Shown: positions 13,185 through 23,470 of the stretch, one piece after another
How the letters are laid out: every line of letters begins with the position of its first letter
How positions within the stretch are numbered: position 1 is the first letter of the stretch
NCBI RefSeq assembly: GCF_024979255.1
Contig: NZ_JANLCN010000001.1
Coordinates: 523,224 to 587,223, forward strand
Length of the DNA: 64,000 bases
Direction: 5' to 3'
Origin: Herbiconiux moechotypicola
GTDB lineage: Bacteria > Actinomycetota > Actinomycetes > Actinomycetales > Microbacteriaceae
Translations under genes and position numbers: made by a program
The notes under the pieces: generated by a model
Seen by the model: the letters and a program-made list of their open reading frames with translations, nothing else
What the model was told of the DNA's origin: nothing
Databases searched by the model: none

Positions 13185-14698
13185 GCGAACGCGGAAGCGG
13201 GTCGGCCGGAGGGCGCGGGCACGGCCAGGCCGAGGGCCGAGGCCGCGGGCAGCGCAACCACTCGCGTGGTGGACAGCAGCGACGCAAGCCCGCGACGCCC
13301 CCGCCCGGGCCGAGCGCCGTGCAGCCTGCCCGCAGGGTGGCGCTCGAGGTGATCACGGCGGTGCGCGCCGACGACGCCTACGCGAACCTCCTGCTGCCCG
13401 CGAAGATCGCCGAGGCGGGCCTGGGCGCGGCCGACGCGGCACTGGCCACCGAGCTCGCCTACGGCACCCTCCGCCTGCGCGGCTACTACGACCGTGTCAT
13501 CGCGCTGGCGGCGAATCGCCCGGTCGACGAACTCGACGGCCCGGTGCGCGACGTGCTCGAGCTCGGCTGCCACCAGATCCTCTCCATGCGCGTGCCCGAG
13601 CACGCCGCGGTGAACGAGTCGGTCGAGCTCGCCCGCCGGGTGGCCTCGCGCTCGGCCACCGGGTTCGTGAACGGCGTGCTACGCACCGTCACCCGCACGG
13701 CTCCCGAGGGGTGGCGGCAGCGCGTTTCCGACGCCGCGGTCGACGCCGACGACCGCCTCGCCGCGCTCACCTCGCATCCGGCTTGGGTCATCCGTGCGTT
13801 CCGCCGCGCCCTCGCGGCCGACGGGGTGCCGGAGGCCGAGCTGCCCGAGGAGCTCGACCGTCTGCTCGTCGCCGACAACACTCCGGCCCGGCTGAGCCTG
13901 GTCGCCCTGCCCGGTCTGGCCGACCGCGAAGCGCTCGTCTCCGACTCGATCGCGCCCGCGCCGCTGTCGCCGCTCGGCCTGCTGGCGCCCCAGGGCGACC
14001 CGACGGCGCTGTCCGAGGTGCGTGAGGGCCTCGTCCGGGTGCAGGATGAGGGGTCGCAGCTCGCCGCGCTCACTCTGGTGCGCGCCCGGCCGATCGAGGC
14101 GGGGGAGCGCTGGCTCGACCTCTGCGCCGGCCCCGGCGGCAAGACCGCCGTGCTCGCCGCAGAGGCCCGCCTGGGCGGCGCCGTCGTGGTGGCGAACGAG
14201 CCAGTTCCCGCCCGCGCGGGCCTGGTGCGCCGCTCGGTGGCGGCGATCCCGGATGCTCCGCTGGTGTGGGAGCGCGACGGCACGACCGTGGGCGACAGCG
14301 ACCCCGCGAGCTTCGACCGCATCCTGGTCGACGCCCCGTGCACCGGACTCGGCGCGCTCCGGCGGCGGCCGGAGGCGCGCTGGCGCAAGCAGCCCTCCGA
14401 CGTGGCGGAGCTCGTGCGACTGCAGGAGCGGCTGCTCGACTCCGCCGTGGAGGCGCTGAAGCCGGGGGGCCTGCTCGCCTACGTGACCTGCTCGCCGCAC
14501 CTGGCCGAGACCCGGGGCCAGGTGCAGGGCCTGTTGAGGCGCTGGGAGGGAGTGCTCGAGCAGCTCGACGCCCAGGCCGTGCTGCGCGAGGTGTCGGACG
14601 GCCGGGTCGAACTCGGTGCCGACGATCTCGCGGCGCAGCTGTGGCCGCATCGCGACAACACCGACGCCATGTTCGTCTCGCTGTTCGTGAAGCGCTGA
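13181..14698 (+). CDS. rsmB: 16S rRNA (cytosine-967-C5)-methyltransferase
   Basis: SAM-dependent m5C methyltransferase of 505 aa. The ATG at 13181 is chosen because it overlaps the fmt stop. Residues 1-45 are a Gly/Arg-rich low-complexity extension, probably a flexible RNA-contacting tail. A NusB-like domain follows (about 46-190), then the Rossmann methyltransferase with SAM loop LCAGPGGKT (314-322), motif IV Cys C387 in DAPCTGLGA and motif VI Cys C437 in YVTCSPH. Both cysteines needed for m5C chemistry are retained. Confidence 0.95.
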   Translation: MSERGSGSAGGRGHGQAEGRGRGQRNHSRGGQQRRKPATPPPGPSAVQPARRVALEVITAVRADDAYANLLLPAKIAEAGLGAADAALATELAYGTLRLRGYYDRVIALAANRPVDELDGPVRDVLELGCHQILSMRVPEHAAVNESVELARRVASRSATGFVNGVLRTVTRTAPEGWRQRVSDAAVDADDRLAALTSHPAWVIRAFRRALAADGVPEAELPEELDRLLVADNTPARLSLVALPGLADREALVSDSIAPAPLSPLGLLAPQGDPTALSEVREGLVRVQDEGSQLAALTLVRARPIEAGERWLDLCAGPGGKTAVLAAEARLGGAVVVANEPVPARAGLVRRSVAAIPDAPLVWERDGTTVGDSDPASFDRILVDAPCTGLGALRRRPEARWRKQPSDVAELVRLQERLLDSAVEALKPGGLLAYVTCSPHLAETRGQVQGLLRRWEGVLEQLDAQAVLREVSDGRVELGADDLAAQLWPHRDNTDAMFVSLFVKR

Positions 14699-14704
14699 GC
14701 CGCC

Positions 14705-15265
14705 GTGGCCGCGAATCCCTATGAGGGCCTCCTCCCGCTCGACCTCGGCGGCGGACTCGTGCTCGAGCTGCGCGACCGGGCCAGGCTCGTGCCCGCGCAC
14801 GAGCTGCTGCTGCGCAATGTGGAACGGTTGCGGGCCTGGGAGGAGTGGGCCCAGGCGGAGCAGAGCCTCGCCCAGTCGCGCGCCTATACCGACTACGTGC
14901 TCGCGCTCCACGCGCAGGGACGCTCGGTGCCCGCACTGATCACGCTCGACGGCGCACCCGTCGGGAGCATCACGCTGAAGGTCGACCCTGTCACCCGCGT
15001 CGGCGAGATCGGCTACTGGATCGATGGGCGACACGAGGGGGAGGGCCTCGTCACGCGGGCGGCCGCGGCCTTGCGCGACGCCGGTTTCGCCCTCGGCCTG
15101 GCCCGCATCGAGCTCCGCGCCGCCGTCACCAACACCCGCAGCAGGCGGGTGGCCGAACGCCTCGGCTTCCGCCTCGAGGGCGTGCTCCGCGCAGCCCTCC
15201 CGCTCGGCGACCGCCGCCTCGACGCGGCCCTCTACGCCCAACTCCCGAGCGATCCTCGTGTGTGA
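14705..15265 (+). CDS. GNAT-family acetyltransferase, RimJ/RimL-like
   Basis: 186-residue acetyl-CoA-dependent N-acetyltransferase. The RimJ/L-type signature is seen in IGYWIDGRHEGEGLVTRAA followed by IELRAAVTNTRSRRVAERLGF and the terminal EGVLRAALPLGDRRLDAALY. Related proteins acetylate ribosomal protein N-termini or small amines; the true substrate cannot be read. GTG 14705 follows rsmB by 6 bases, so it likely shares the transcript. Its stop codon lies inside the palindromic operator of the downstream vapBC pair. Confidence 0.88.
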   Translation: MAANPYEGLLPLDLGGGLVLELRDRARLVPAHELLLRNVERLRAWEEWAQAEQSLAQSRAYTDYVLALHAQGRSVPALITLDGAPVGSITLKVDPVTRVGEIGYWIDGRHEGEGLVTRAAAALRDAGFALGLARIELRAAVTNTRSRRVAERLGFRLEGVLRAALPLGDRRLDAALYAQLPSDPRV

Positions 15266-15281
15266 TATCATGGGATAACAC
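15260..15281. promoter_or_regulatory. Palindromic operator/promoter of vapBC
   Basis: Imperfect 22-bp palindrome centred between 15270 and 15271: outer arms GTGT / ACAC, inner core CATG, with GATATC on the left and GGATAAC on the right. AT-rich sequence here stands out in a GC-rich region and can supply a -10 (GATAAC or TGATAT). A strong ribosome site, GAGGAGGT (15288-15295), lies between it and vapB. VapB-VapC complexes classically bind such palindromes to repress their own promoter; that role is inferred. Confidence 0.6.
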
Positions 15282-15299
15282 CCGCACGAGGAGGTATCG

Positions 15300-15521
15300 A
15301 TGGCCACTTTGCTCATCCGAGACGTCCCCGACGATGTTGTCGCGCGTATCGACACGCAGGCAGCTCGCGAAGGTCTGTCCCGGGCAGAATACCTCCGCCG
15401 TCAGCTCGTGAGCGATGCACGGCGCCACGGCTCGACCGTGACCGCTGCCGACCTCGGCCGCTCCGACGCGCTGCTCGACGACCTCCTCGACGAGCGGCTG
15501 ATGGACGACGCCTGGCGATGA
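15300..15521 (+). CDS. vapB: VapB-type antitoxin, ribbon-helix-helix
   Basis: 73-residue antitoxin. The N-terminal MATLLIRDVPDDVVARID strand-helix segment and LSRAEYLRRQL helix fit the FitA/VapB ribbon-helix-helix DNA-binding class; the acidic C-terminal tail (DLLDERLMDDAW) is the expected toxin-wrapping part. The stop overlaps vapC as ATGA, so the pair is translationally coupled. A palindrome just upstream is a likely autoregulatory site. Confidence 0.9.
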   Translation: MATLLIRDVPDDVVARIDTQAAREGLSRAEYLRRQLVSDARRHGSTVTAADLGRSDALLDDLLDERLMDDAWR

Positions 15522-15958
15522 GCAATTGGCTCATCGACAAGTCCGCGCTCGCGCGACTTGGTCGCAGCGCCGAGCCCGACGTGTGGGCGGATCGGATCGA
15601 ACGCGGCCGCGTGCGTATCTGCGTGGTGACCCAGCTCGAGGTGGGCTATTCCGCCCGCTCGCTCGACGATCTGCGCACACTCCGAGGCACGCCCCCGCTC
15701 GCAGCGCTCGTGACCGAGAGCATCACGCCCGCCGTCGAAGAACGTGCGCTGCAGGTGCAGGAGGAGCTCGCCGCGCGTGGACACCACCGAGGCCCGTCCC
15801 TGGCGGACATCCTGCTCGCGGCCACCGCTGAGATCGCGCACCTGACCGTGCTGCACCTCGATAAGGACTTCGAGCTGATCGCGTCGCTCACCGGACAGCC
15901 GGTCGAGCGGCTGCGCCTCGCGAGCGACGGCGACGGCGACACCGGGCGCGACCGGTAG
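15518..15958 (+). CDS. vapC: VapC-type PIN-domain ribonuclease toxin
   Basis: 146-residue PIN-domain endoribonuclease; VapC toxins cleave tRNA or rRNA and inhibit translation. The metal-binding acidic set is intact: D7 (LIDKSAL), E41 (QLEVGYS), D97 (LADILLAA) and D115/D117 (HLDKDF), so the toxin should be active. The 30-odd C-terminal residues are acidic and Gly-rich. Its TAG stop forms the first bases of the -10 hexamer of the next gene, rpe. The pair interrupts an otherwise housekeeping gene run, consistent with acquisition, though its base composition is not distinct. Confidence 0.92.
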   Translation: MSNWLIDKSALARLGRSAEPDVWADRIERGRVRICVVTQLEVGYSARSLDDLRTLRGTPPLAALVTESITPAVEERALQVQEELAARGHHRGPSLADILLAATAEIAHLTVLHLDKDFELIASLTGQPVERLRLASDGDGDTGRDR

Positions 15959-15967
15959 GGTCGCAGG
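15956..15967 (+). promoter_or_regulatory. Leaderless promoter of rpe
   Basis: TAGGGT (15956-15961) then six bases and the GTG start at 15968. The hexamer begins with the vapC stop codon. Spacing places transcription start at or next to the G of GTG. No clear -35 seen. Confidence 0.65.
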
Positions 15968-16639
15968 GTGGCAGTGCGCATCGACCCCAGCATCCTCGCG
16001 TCCGACTTCGCGAACCTCGAGTCCGAGCTCGGGCGCATCGCGACCGCCGATCTGGCGCACGTCGACGTGATGGACAACCACTTCGTGCCGAACCTCACCC
16101 TCGGCCTGCCCGTGGTCGAAGCCCTGCAGCGGGTCACCCCGGTACCGCTCGACCTCCACCTCATGATCGACGCCCCCGAGCGCTGGGCCCCGCAGTACGC
16201 CGAGCTCGGCGTCTACTCCGTCACCTTCCACGCCGAGGCCGTCGGTGCCGACTCCGACCCCGTGTCGGTCGCCCGCAGCCTCCGCGCCCGCGGCGCGCGG
16301 GCGGGCCTCGCGCTCAAGCCCGGCACGAGCGCCGAGCCCTACCTCGAGCTGCTGCCCGAGTTCGACATGGTGCTCGTCATGACCGTCGAGCCCGGCTTCG
16401 GCGGCCAGTCCTTCCTCGAGAGCACGATGCCCAAGCTCACCCAGCTCTCGGATGCGGTGAAGCGCTCGGGCCTCGACGTCTGGCTCCAGGTCGACGGCGG
16501 CATCAACGACAACACCATCGGCATCGCCGCCGCGGCGGGCGCCGACACCTTCGTGGCGGGCTCGAGCGTGTTCGGTGCCGAGAACGCCGCCGCCCAGATC
16601 GAGCGGCTGCGCCTCCTCGCGGGCGAGCACACCCACTGA
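15968..16639 (+). CDS. rpe: Ribulose-phosphate 3-epimerase
   Basis: Interconverts ribulose 5-phosphate and xylulose 5-phosphate in the pentose phosphate pathway; supplies precursors for PRPP used by the his and trp genes that follow. TIM barrel of 223 aa with PSILASDFANLE, HVDVMDNHFVPN (metal Asp/His), LHLMIDAPERW and phosphate-binding EPGFGGQSF and VDGGI. The GTG start is set by the leaderless promoter geometry and by the conserved IDPSILASDF start. Confidence 0.97.
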   Translation: MAVRIDPSILASDFANLESELGRIATADLAHVDVMDNHFVPNLTLGLPVVEALQRVTPVPLDLHLMIDAPERWAPQYAELGVYSVTFHAEAVGADSDPVSVARSLRARGARAGLALKPGTSAEPYLELLPEFDMVLVMTVEPGFGGQSFLESTMPKLTQLSDAVKRSGLDVWLQVDGGINDNTIGIAAAAGADTFVAGSSVFGAENAAAQIERLRLLAGEHTH

Positions 16640-16645
16640 GACCGG

Positions 16646-16657
16646 TACCCTGGACGG
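16646..16657 (+). promoter_or_regulatory. Leaderless promoter of hisE
   Basis: TACCCT (16646-16651), six bases (GGACGG), then GTG at 16658. This is the likely head of the his-trp transcription unit. No leader peptide or attenuator fits, as no untranslated region exists. Confidence 0.65.
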
Positions 16658-16921
16658 GTGAAGACTTTCGACGAGCTGTTCCTCGAGCTCAGCACCAAGG
16701 CCGCCGAGCGCCCCGAGGGTTCCGGCACGGTGCGCGAGCTCGACGCCGGTGTGCACTTCATCGGCAAGAAGATCGTCGAGGAGGCCGCCGAGGTGTGGAT
16801 GGCGGCCGAGTACGAGACCGATGAGAATGCGGCCGAGGAGATCTCCCAGCTGCTGTACCACCTTCAGGTGCTGATGCTCGCCAAGGGCCTCACCCCGGCC
16901 GACGTCTACCGACATCTGTAA
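16658..16921 (+). CDS. hisE: Phosphoribosyl-ATP diphosphatase
   Basis: Second step of histidine synthesis, hydrolysing PR-ATP to PR-AMP and pyrophosphate. 87-residue all-helical protein with the MazG-like acidic motif [17 protein letters not shown] and [18 protein letters not shown]. It stands alone rather than fused to HisI, the usual actinobacterial arrangement with hisG directly downstream. Confidence 0.97.
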   Translation: MKTFDELFLELSTKAAERPEGSGTVRELDAGVHFIGKKIVEEAAEVWMAAEYETDENAAEEISQLLYHLQVLMLAKGLTPADVYRHL

Positions 16922-16964
16922 ACCCGCGTCCGCATCCTGAATTCATCCCACCCGAAAGACCCCC

Positions 16965-17804
16965 ATGCTCAAGATCGCGGTGCCCAACAAGGGCTCCCTC
17001 TCCGAGACCGCCGCCCAGATGCTCGCCGAGGCGGGCTATCAGGGCCGGCGCGACTCCCGTGAACTCGTCGTCGCCGACCCGCGCAACGGCGTCGAGTTCT
17101 TCTACCTGCGCCCCCGCGACATCGCCACCTACGTGGGCTCCGGCGCCCTCGACGTGGGCATCACCGGGCGCGACCTGCTGCTCGACTCCGAGTCGCCCGC
17201 CACCGAGACCGCCGAGCTGCTGTTCGGCGAGTCGACCTTCCGTTTCGCCCGCCCGCAGGGCACCGCGATCGAGCTCCCCGACCTGCAGGGCGCCCGCGTG
17301 GCCACGAGCTACCCGGGCCTCGTCGGCGCCTTCCTCAAGACCCACGGCATCACCACCACCCTCGTGCGCCTCGACGGTGCCGTGGAGTCGGCGGTGCGGC
17401 TCGGGGTGGCGGATGCGGTAGCCGACGTCGTGTCGACCGGCTCCACCCTCAAGAAGGCGGGCCTGGAGATCTTCGGCCCGGTCATCCTCGAGTCGACCGC
17501 CGTGCTCATCAGCTCGGGCACCGAGCACCCGGGCGCCGAGACCCTGCTGCGCCGCCTGCAGGGCGTGCTCGTGGCCCGCCAGTACGTGCTCATGGACTAC
17601 GACGTGCCGGTCGCCCACCTAGACGAGGCCGTCGCCCTCACCCCGGGCATCGAGTCGCCCACCATCTCGCCGCTGCACGACCCGGAGTGGGTCGCGGTGC
17701 GCGCCATGGTGCCGCGCACCGACACCAACCAGGTGATGGACGCGCTCTACGCCGTGGGCGCGCGAGCCATCCTCGTGAGCCCCATCCACGCCGCGAGGAT
17801 CTGA
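16965..17804 (+). CDS. hisG: ATP phosphoribosyltransferase, long (HisG_L) form
   Basis: First committed enzyme of histidine synthesis, joining ATP and PRPP; 279 aa with a C-terminal ACT-like regulatory domain (about residues 205-279), so histidine feedback is expected. Signatures are [21 protein letters not shown] and [17 protein letters not shown]. 43 bases of gap after hisE hold only a weak GAAAG ribosome site. The stop overlaps hisF as TGATG. Confidence 0.97.
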   Translation: MLKIAVPNKGSLSETAAQMLAEAGYQGRRDSRELVVADPRNGVEFFYLRPRDIATYVGSGALDVGITGRDLLLDSESPATETAELLFGESTFRFARPQGTAIELPDLQGARVATSYPGLVGAFLKTHGITTTLVRLDGAVESAVRLGVADAVADVVSTGSTLKKAGLEIFGPVILESTAVLISSGTEHPGAETLLRRLQGVLVARQYVLMDYDVPVAHLDEAVALTPGIESPTISPLHDPEWVAVRAMVPRTDTNQVMDALYAVGARAILVSPIHAARI

Positions 17805-18574
17805 TGCCCCTCGCCGTCCGTGTGATCCCCTGCCTCGACGTGGCCGCCGGCCGCGTGGTGAAGGGCGTCAACTTCGAGAACCTGCGGGATGCGGGCGACC
17901 CGGTCGAGCTCGCCCGCCTGTACTCCGAGCAGGGCGCCGACGAGCTCACCTTCCTCGACGTCACCGCCACGGTCGACGAGCGCGCCACCATGTACGAGGT
18001 GGTTCGGCAGACGGCCGAGCAGGTGTTCATCCCGCTCACGGTCGGCGGGGGAGTGCGCTCCACCGACGACGTGGCGAAGCTGCTCGCCCATGGCGCCGAC
18101 AAGGTGGGCGTGAACAGCGCCGCCATCGCCCGGCCGGGCCTGCTCGACGAGATCGCCGACCGCTTCGGCGCCCAGGTGCTCGTGCTCTCGCTCGACGTGA
18201 AGCGCACGGCCGAACCGGGCCGCACGCCCTCGGGCTTCGTCGTCACCACGCACGGCGGCCGTCGCGAGACCGAGCTCGACGCCCTCGACTGGGCGCGCGA
18301 GGCGATCGACCGGGGTGCCGGCGAGCTGCTGGTCAACTCCATCGACGCCGACGGCACCAAGGACGGCTTCGACCTCGAACTGGTGGGCCTCATGCGCGAG
18401 CTCAGCAGCGTGCCGGTGATCGCCTCCGGCGGGGCCGGGAAGGTCGAGCACTTCGCCGAGGCGGTGCGGGCCGGAGCCGACGCCGTGCTCGCCGCATCCG
18501 TCTTCCACCTCAGGGAGATGACCGTCGGCGACGTGAAGGACGAGCTGCGCAAGGAAGGGGTGGTCGTGCGATGA
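17804..18574 (+). CDS. hisF: Imidazole glycerol phosphate synthase, cyclase subunit
   Basis: 256-residue TIM barrel that uses ammonia from HisH to make imidazole glycerol phosphate and AICAR. Catalytic D12 ([14 protein letters not shown]) and D131 (LSLDVKR) are both present, as is [13 protein letters not shown]. The ATG is set by overlap with hisG and by the conserved AVRVIPCLD start. Its obligate partner hisH, and hisA/priA, are not in this window. Confidence 0.97.
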   Translation: MPLAVRVIPCLDVAAGRVVKGVNFENLRDAGDPVELARLYSEQGADELTFLDVTATVDERATMYEVVRQTAEQVFIPLTVGGGVRSTDDVAKLLAHGADKVGVNSAAIARPGLLDEIADRFGAQVLVLSLDVKRTAEPGRTPSGFVVTTHGGRRETELDALDWAREAIDRGAGELLVNSIDADGTKDGFDLELVGLMRELSSVPVIASGGAGKVEHFAEAVRAGADAVLAASVFHLREMTVGDVKDELRKEGVVVR

Positions 18575-18930
18575 GCGAGACCGCCGAGCAGGTCGTGGAC
18601 CGCGTGCGCTTCGGCGCCGACGGGCTGCTGCCGGCCATCATCCAGCAGTACGACAGCAAAGAGGTGCTGATGCTGGGGTACATGAACGCGGAGGCGCTGC
18701 GGCGCACGCTCACCGAGGGCCGCGTGACCTTCTGGTCGCGCTCGCGTCAGGAGTACTGGCGCAAGGGCGACACCTCGGGTCACGTGCAATACGTGAAGGG
18801 TGCCGCCCTCGACTGCGATGCCGACACCCTCCTCGTCGAGGTCGACCAGATCGGCGCCGCCTGCCACACCGGCGCCCGCCGCTGCTTCGACGTCGACCCT
18901 CTCACACCTGGGATACTGCAAGAACCATGA
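18571..18930 (+). CDS. hisI: Phosphoribosyl-AMP cyclohydrolase
   Basis: Opens the adenine ring of PR-AMP, the third step of histidine synthesis; zinc enzyme of 119 aa. The Cys/Asp metal set is seen in [23 protein letters not shown], and the [16 protein letters not shown] loop. ATGA overlaps occur at both ends (hisF and trpE), tying histidine and tryptophan synthesis into one message. Confidence 0.97.
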   Translation: MSETAEQVVDRVRFGADGLLPAIIQQYDSKEVLMLGYMNAEALRRTLTEGRVTFWSRSRQEYWRKGDTSGHVQYVKGAALDCDADTLLVEVDQIGAACHTGARRCFDVDPLTPGILQEP

Positions 18931-20480
18931 CCTCCACCACGACGGCCACCACCACCCGGGCCGAGTTCGACCGTCTGCACGGCAGCCACCGGGTGATCCC
19001 CGTCGTGCGCGAGCTGTTCGCCGACGGCGAGACCCCGGTGGGCATCTACCGCAAGCTCGCCGGAGGCCGGCCCGGCACCTTCCTGCTCGAGTCGGCGGAG
19101 CAGGGCGGCATCTGGTCGCGCTTCTCGTTCATCGGGGTGTCGAGTTTCGGCCTCCTCACCGAGCAGGGCGATCGCGCCGCGTGGATCGACCTCGGACTGC
19201 CCGAGTCGCGCGTGTTCCCCGGCGGCATGCCCGAGGGGCCCCTGGATGCGCTGAGCGCGCTCTACGAGCACTGGAAGACCCCGGCCGTGCCCGGGCACCC
19301 GCCCCTCACGGGCGGTCTCGTCGGCTTCATCGGGTGGGAGTCCGTGCGCCAGCTGGAGCGCCTCCCGAACCGGCCCGTGGCCGACTACCCGATGCCCAGC
19401 CAGGGCCTGTCGTTCGTGTCGGAGCTGGTGGTGGTCGACCACGAGCTAGGCACAGTGCAGCTCGTGACGACGGTGCTCGCCGACGCGGAATCGGATGCGG
19501 TCGCCGCCGCCTCGGGGCCCGACGAGCTCTGGGCCGAGTCCCAAGCCAGGCTCGACGCCCTGCAGGCCGCCCTGGCCGCGCCGTCGGAGGCCTGGCTCGC
19601 CACGGCCGACTTCTCGGTCACCGCAGCCCCCGCGCACCGCACCGAGCAGCAGGCCTTCCTCGACGCCATCGAGGTCGCCAAGCACCACATCCGTGAGGGC
19701 GACATCTTCCAGGTCGTCATCGCGCAGCGCTTCGAGCTCGACTGCACCGCGCATCCGATCGACGTCTACCGGGTTCTGCGCACGCTCAACCCGAGCCCGT
19801 ACATGTATCTGCTCACGCTCGTCGACGCGGCGGGAGAGCCCTACGAGATCGTGGGCTCGAGCCCCGAGGCACTCGTGAAGGTCGAGAAGGGGCGCGCCCA
19901 CACCCACCCGATCGCCGGGTCGAAGCCACGGGGCGAGACGCCTCAGCGCGACCTCGAGCTCGAGCAGGAACTGCTCGGCGACCAGAAGGAGAAGGCCGAG
20001 CACCTCATGCTCGTCGACCTCGCGCGCAACGACCTGCTCAAGGTGTGCGCGGCACCGTCGGTCGAGGTGACGGAGTTCATGCGGGTGGAGCGGTTCAGCC
20101 ACATCATGCACATCGTCTCCTCGGTGGAGGGCACGCTGCGCGACGGCGTCGACGCCATCGACGTGTTCAAGGCCACCTTCCCGGCGGGCACGCTCTCGGG
20201 CGCGCCGAAGCCGCGGGCGCTCGAGATCATCGACGAGCTCGAGCCGTCGCAGCGCGGTCTCTACGGCGGCGTGGTGGGCTACTTCGGGTTCGGCGGCGAC
20301 GCCGACCTGGCGATCGCGATCCGCACCGCGATGATCCGCGACGGGGTCGCGCGCGTGCAGGCCGGCGGGGGGCTGGTGGCCGACTCCGACCCGATGAGCG
20401 AGTTCCAGGAGTCCCAGAACAAGGCGGCCGCCCCGCTGCGGGCCGTCGCGGTGGCCAACGCGATGACGCGGGTGCGCTGA
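18927..20480 (+). CDS. trpE: Anthranilate synthase component I
   Basis: 517-residue chorismate-using enzyme that makes anthranilate with ammonia from TrpG. The Trp-feedback motif LLES is at residues 53-56, so inhibition by tryptophan is expected. The catalytic C-half has [24 protein letters not shown], and [20 protein letters not shown]. trpG and trpD are absent from the neighbourhood. It is coupled to hisI by ATGA, so control is probably at enzyme level rather than by attenuation. Confidence 0.97.
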   Translation: MTSTTTATTTRAEFDRLHGSHRVIPVVRELFADGETPVGIYRKLAGGRPGTFLLESAEQGGIWSRFSFIGVSSFGLLTEQGDRAAWIDLGLPESRVFPGGMPEGPLDALSALYEHWKTPAVPGHPPLTGGLVGFIGWESVRQLERLPNRPVADYPMPSQGLSFVSELVVVDHELGTVQLVTTVLADAESDAVAAASGPDELWAESQARLDALQAALAAPSEAWLATADFSVTAAPAHRTEQQAFLDAIEVAKHHIREGDIFQVVIAQRFELDCTAHPIDVYRVLRTLNPSPYMYLLTLVDAAGEPYEIVGSSPEALVKVEKGRAHTHPIAGSKPRGETPQRDLELEQELLGDQKEKAEHLMLVDLARNDLLKVCAAPSVEVTEFMRVERFSHIMHIVSSVEGTLRDGVDAIDVFKATFPAGTLSGAPKPRALEIIDELEPSQRGLYGGVVGYFGFGGDADLAIAIRTAMIRDGVARVQAGGGLVADSDPMSEFQESQNKAAAPLRAVAVANAMTRVR

Positions 20481-21196
20481 TGAGCCGGCCCGCCGCCCCG
20501 GTCTCGAGCGGTCGCCGGATCAAGCTGTTCAGCATCCTGGGCGTGCTGCTGCTGAGCGCGCTCACCTTCCTGGCCTGGTCGCAGTCGTGGGGGAGTCTCG
20601 TGCTGGTCGCGGGGTCTTCCGGCGAGACCACCCTCGACGTGCCCGGATCGGTCGCCGCACCCGCGCTCTCGGCTCTCGGGCTGGCCGGGCTCGCGCTCGC
20701 GGGCGCTCTCGCGATCGCCGGCCCCGTGGTGCGTCTCGTGCTCGGCGCCCTCGAGGTGCTGCTCGGCGTGAGCGTGCTCTGGTCGGCGCTCGGCGCACTG
20801 CTCGACCCGGTCGGCGCCGGCGCCTCCGTCGTCACGACGAGCACCGGCGTGGCGGGCGAGGAATCGATCCGTGGCCTGGTCACCGTCGGTGCGGAGAGCG
20901 CATGGCCGTTGGTGGCCGTGGTGCTCGGTGCCGGGATGATCGTCGCCGGGGTCGTGGTGATCGTCACGGTGCGCCGCTGGCCGGCCTCGGGCCGCAAGTA
21001 CCAGGCCGTGCGCTTCGAGTCGGCCGACGGGCGGCAGAGCGCCGATCCGTCTGAGCTGTTCGACGACGAGACCGAGGGAACCGGCGCTGACGCGGAGTCC
21101 GTCCAGCGCGCCGCACCGGTCGACGCGGCCGCCCGGCGCGACGCCGCGGTCGACGACTGGGACGAGCTGACGCGGGGATCCGACCCCACCCGATAG
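20480..21196 (+). CDS. Trp biosynthesis-associated membrane protein
   Basis: 238-residue integral membrane protein of the TIGR02234-type family found between trpE and trpC in Actinobacteria (Rv1610 position). Four hydrophobic helices are visible at about residues 14-34, 60-82, 84-106 and 140-165, followed by a hydrophilic acidic tail of about 70 residues with FDDETEGTGAD. Role unknown; transport or local metabolite handling are guesses. The start shares one base with the trpE stop, and the TAG stop is the first half of the next gene's -10 hexamer. Confidence 0.88.
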   Translation: MSRPAAPVSSGRRIKLFSILGVLLLSALTFLAWSQSWGSLVLVAGSSGETTLDVPGSVAAPALSALGLAGLALAGALAIAGPVVRLVLGALEVLLGVSVLWSALGALLDPVGAGASVVTTSTGVAGEESIRGLVTVGAESAWPLVAVVLGAGMIVAGVVVIVTVRRWPASGRKYQAVRFESADGRQSADPSELFDDETEGTGADAESVQRAAPVDAAARRDAAVDDWDELTRGSDPTR

Positions 21197-21230
21197 ACTT
21201 CACGGGTACTCACCGATTCGACAGGAAGAG
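21194..21230 (+). promoter_or_regulatory. Internal promoter and ribosome site before the HGxxPAAW-like gene
   Basis: TAGACT (21194-21199) overlaps the upstream TAG stop. A short leader then carries AGGAAGAG (21223-21230) in front of ATG 21235. This would give trpCBA a second promoter inside the his-trp run. Confidence 0.5.
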
Positions 21231-21234
21231 AGCC

Positions 21235-21465
21235 ATGAGCCACGAAGAGGATGAACTGGGCGAAGGCCACTCGGTCGCCGCATGGACCGCCGTTGTGGTG
21301 TCGCTGCTCGGCATCGCCATCGGCACGGTCGCGTTCTTCTTCGACGTGCAGTGGCTGGTGTGGACCTCGGCGGGCATCACGCTCCTCGGTTTCCTCCTCG
21401 GCTTCATCCTCTCGAAGGCCGGTTACGGCGTGAACGGGGCGAAGACGCTGGCGAAGGAGCACTGA
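21235..21465 (+). CDS. Small two-helix membrane protein, HGxxPAAW family-like
   Basis: 76 residues, two membrane helices (about 17-37 and 41-61) after an acidic start. The GHSVAAW segment resembles the HGxxPAAW motif that names an actinobacterial family encoded beside trpC, with Pro replaced by Val. The C-terminal GYGVNGAKTLAKEH is cytoplasmic by the positive-inside rule. No biochemical role is known. Confidence 0.85.
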   Translation: MSHEEDELGEGHSVAAWTAVVVSLLGIAIGTVAFFFDVQWLVWTSAGITLLGFLLGFILSKAGYGVNGAKTLAKEH

Positions 21466-21470
21466 GCTCC

Positions 21471-22252
21471 GTGCCCGTCGATCTGCTCGCCGAACTGATG
21501 GCGGGAGCGCTCGACGACGCCTCCGCGCGGGAGTCGGCGCTCGACATCGCGGCGCTCGAGGCCCGCGCGCTGGCGCAGACACCGGCGCTCGACGCCCTGG
21601 CCGCGCTCGCGCCGGCCGAGACCGTCAAGGTCATCGCCGAGGTCAAGCGGGCGAGCCCCTCGCGCGGTGAGCTCGCCTCGATCGCCGACCCGGCCGCCCT
21701 GGCGTCGCTCTACGCCTCGGGCGGAGCGAGCGCGATCAGCGTGCTCACCGAGGGCCGCCGGTTCAAGGGGTCGCTCGCCGATCTCGAAGCCGTGCGCTCC
21801 GCGGTCGACGTGCCGGTGCTGCGCAAAGACTTCATCGGCACCGAGTACCAGGTGCTCGAGGCCCGCGCCTCGGGTGCCGACATCGTGCTGCTCATCGTGG
21901 CCGCCCTCGACCAGCTCACGCTGGAGCGCCTGCACGCCTTCACCACCTCGCTCGGCATGGTCGCCCTGGTCGAGACGCACGACGCCGTCGAGGTGTCGCG
22001 CGCCGTCGACATCGGTGCCCGGATCGTGGGCGTGAACGCCCGTGACCTCAGCACCTTCGAGCTCGACGCCGACCTGTTCGGCCGCCTCTCCGACCGCATC
22101 CCGGCCGGCACGATCAAGGTGGCCGAGTCGGCGGTCAAGCACCCGGCCGACGTGGCCCACTACCGCGCCTCGGGCGCCGACGTGGTGCTCATCGGCGAAG
22201 CCCTCGTCACCGGCGACGACCCGGTGACCACCCTCAAGGAATTCCTCTCCGT

Positions 22253-22256
<4 letters not shown>
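21471..22256 (+). CDS. trpC: Indole-3-glycerol phosphate synthase
   Basis: Cyclises CdRP to indole-3-glycerol phosphate; 261-residue TIM barrel. Catalytic E57 and K59 are in [13 protein letters not shown], the second lysine in [12 protein letters not shown], and the phosphate site in [11 protein letters not shown] and [11 protein letters not shown] 21471 lies 5 bases after the previous stop. No TrpF domain is fused; in Actinobacteria the dual-function PriA/HisA usually supplies that step. Overlaps trpB as ATGA. Confidence 0.96.
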
Positions 22257-23466
<1,210 letters not shown>

Positions 23467-23470
<4 letters not shown>

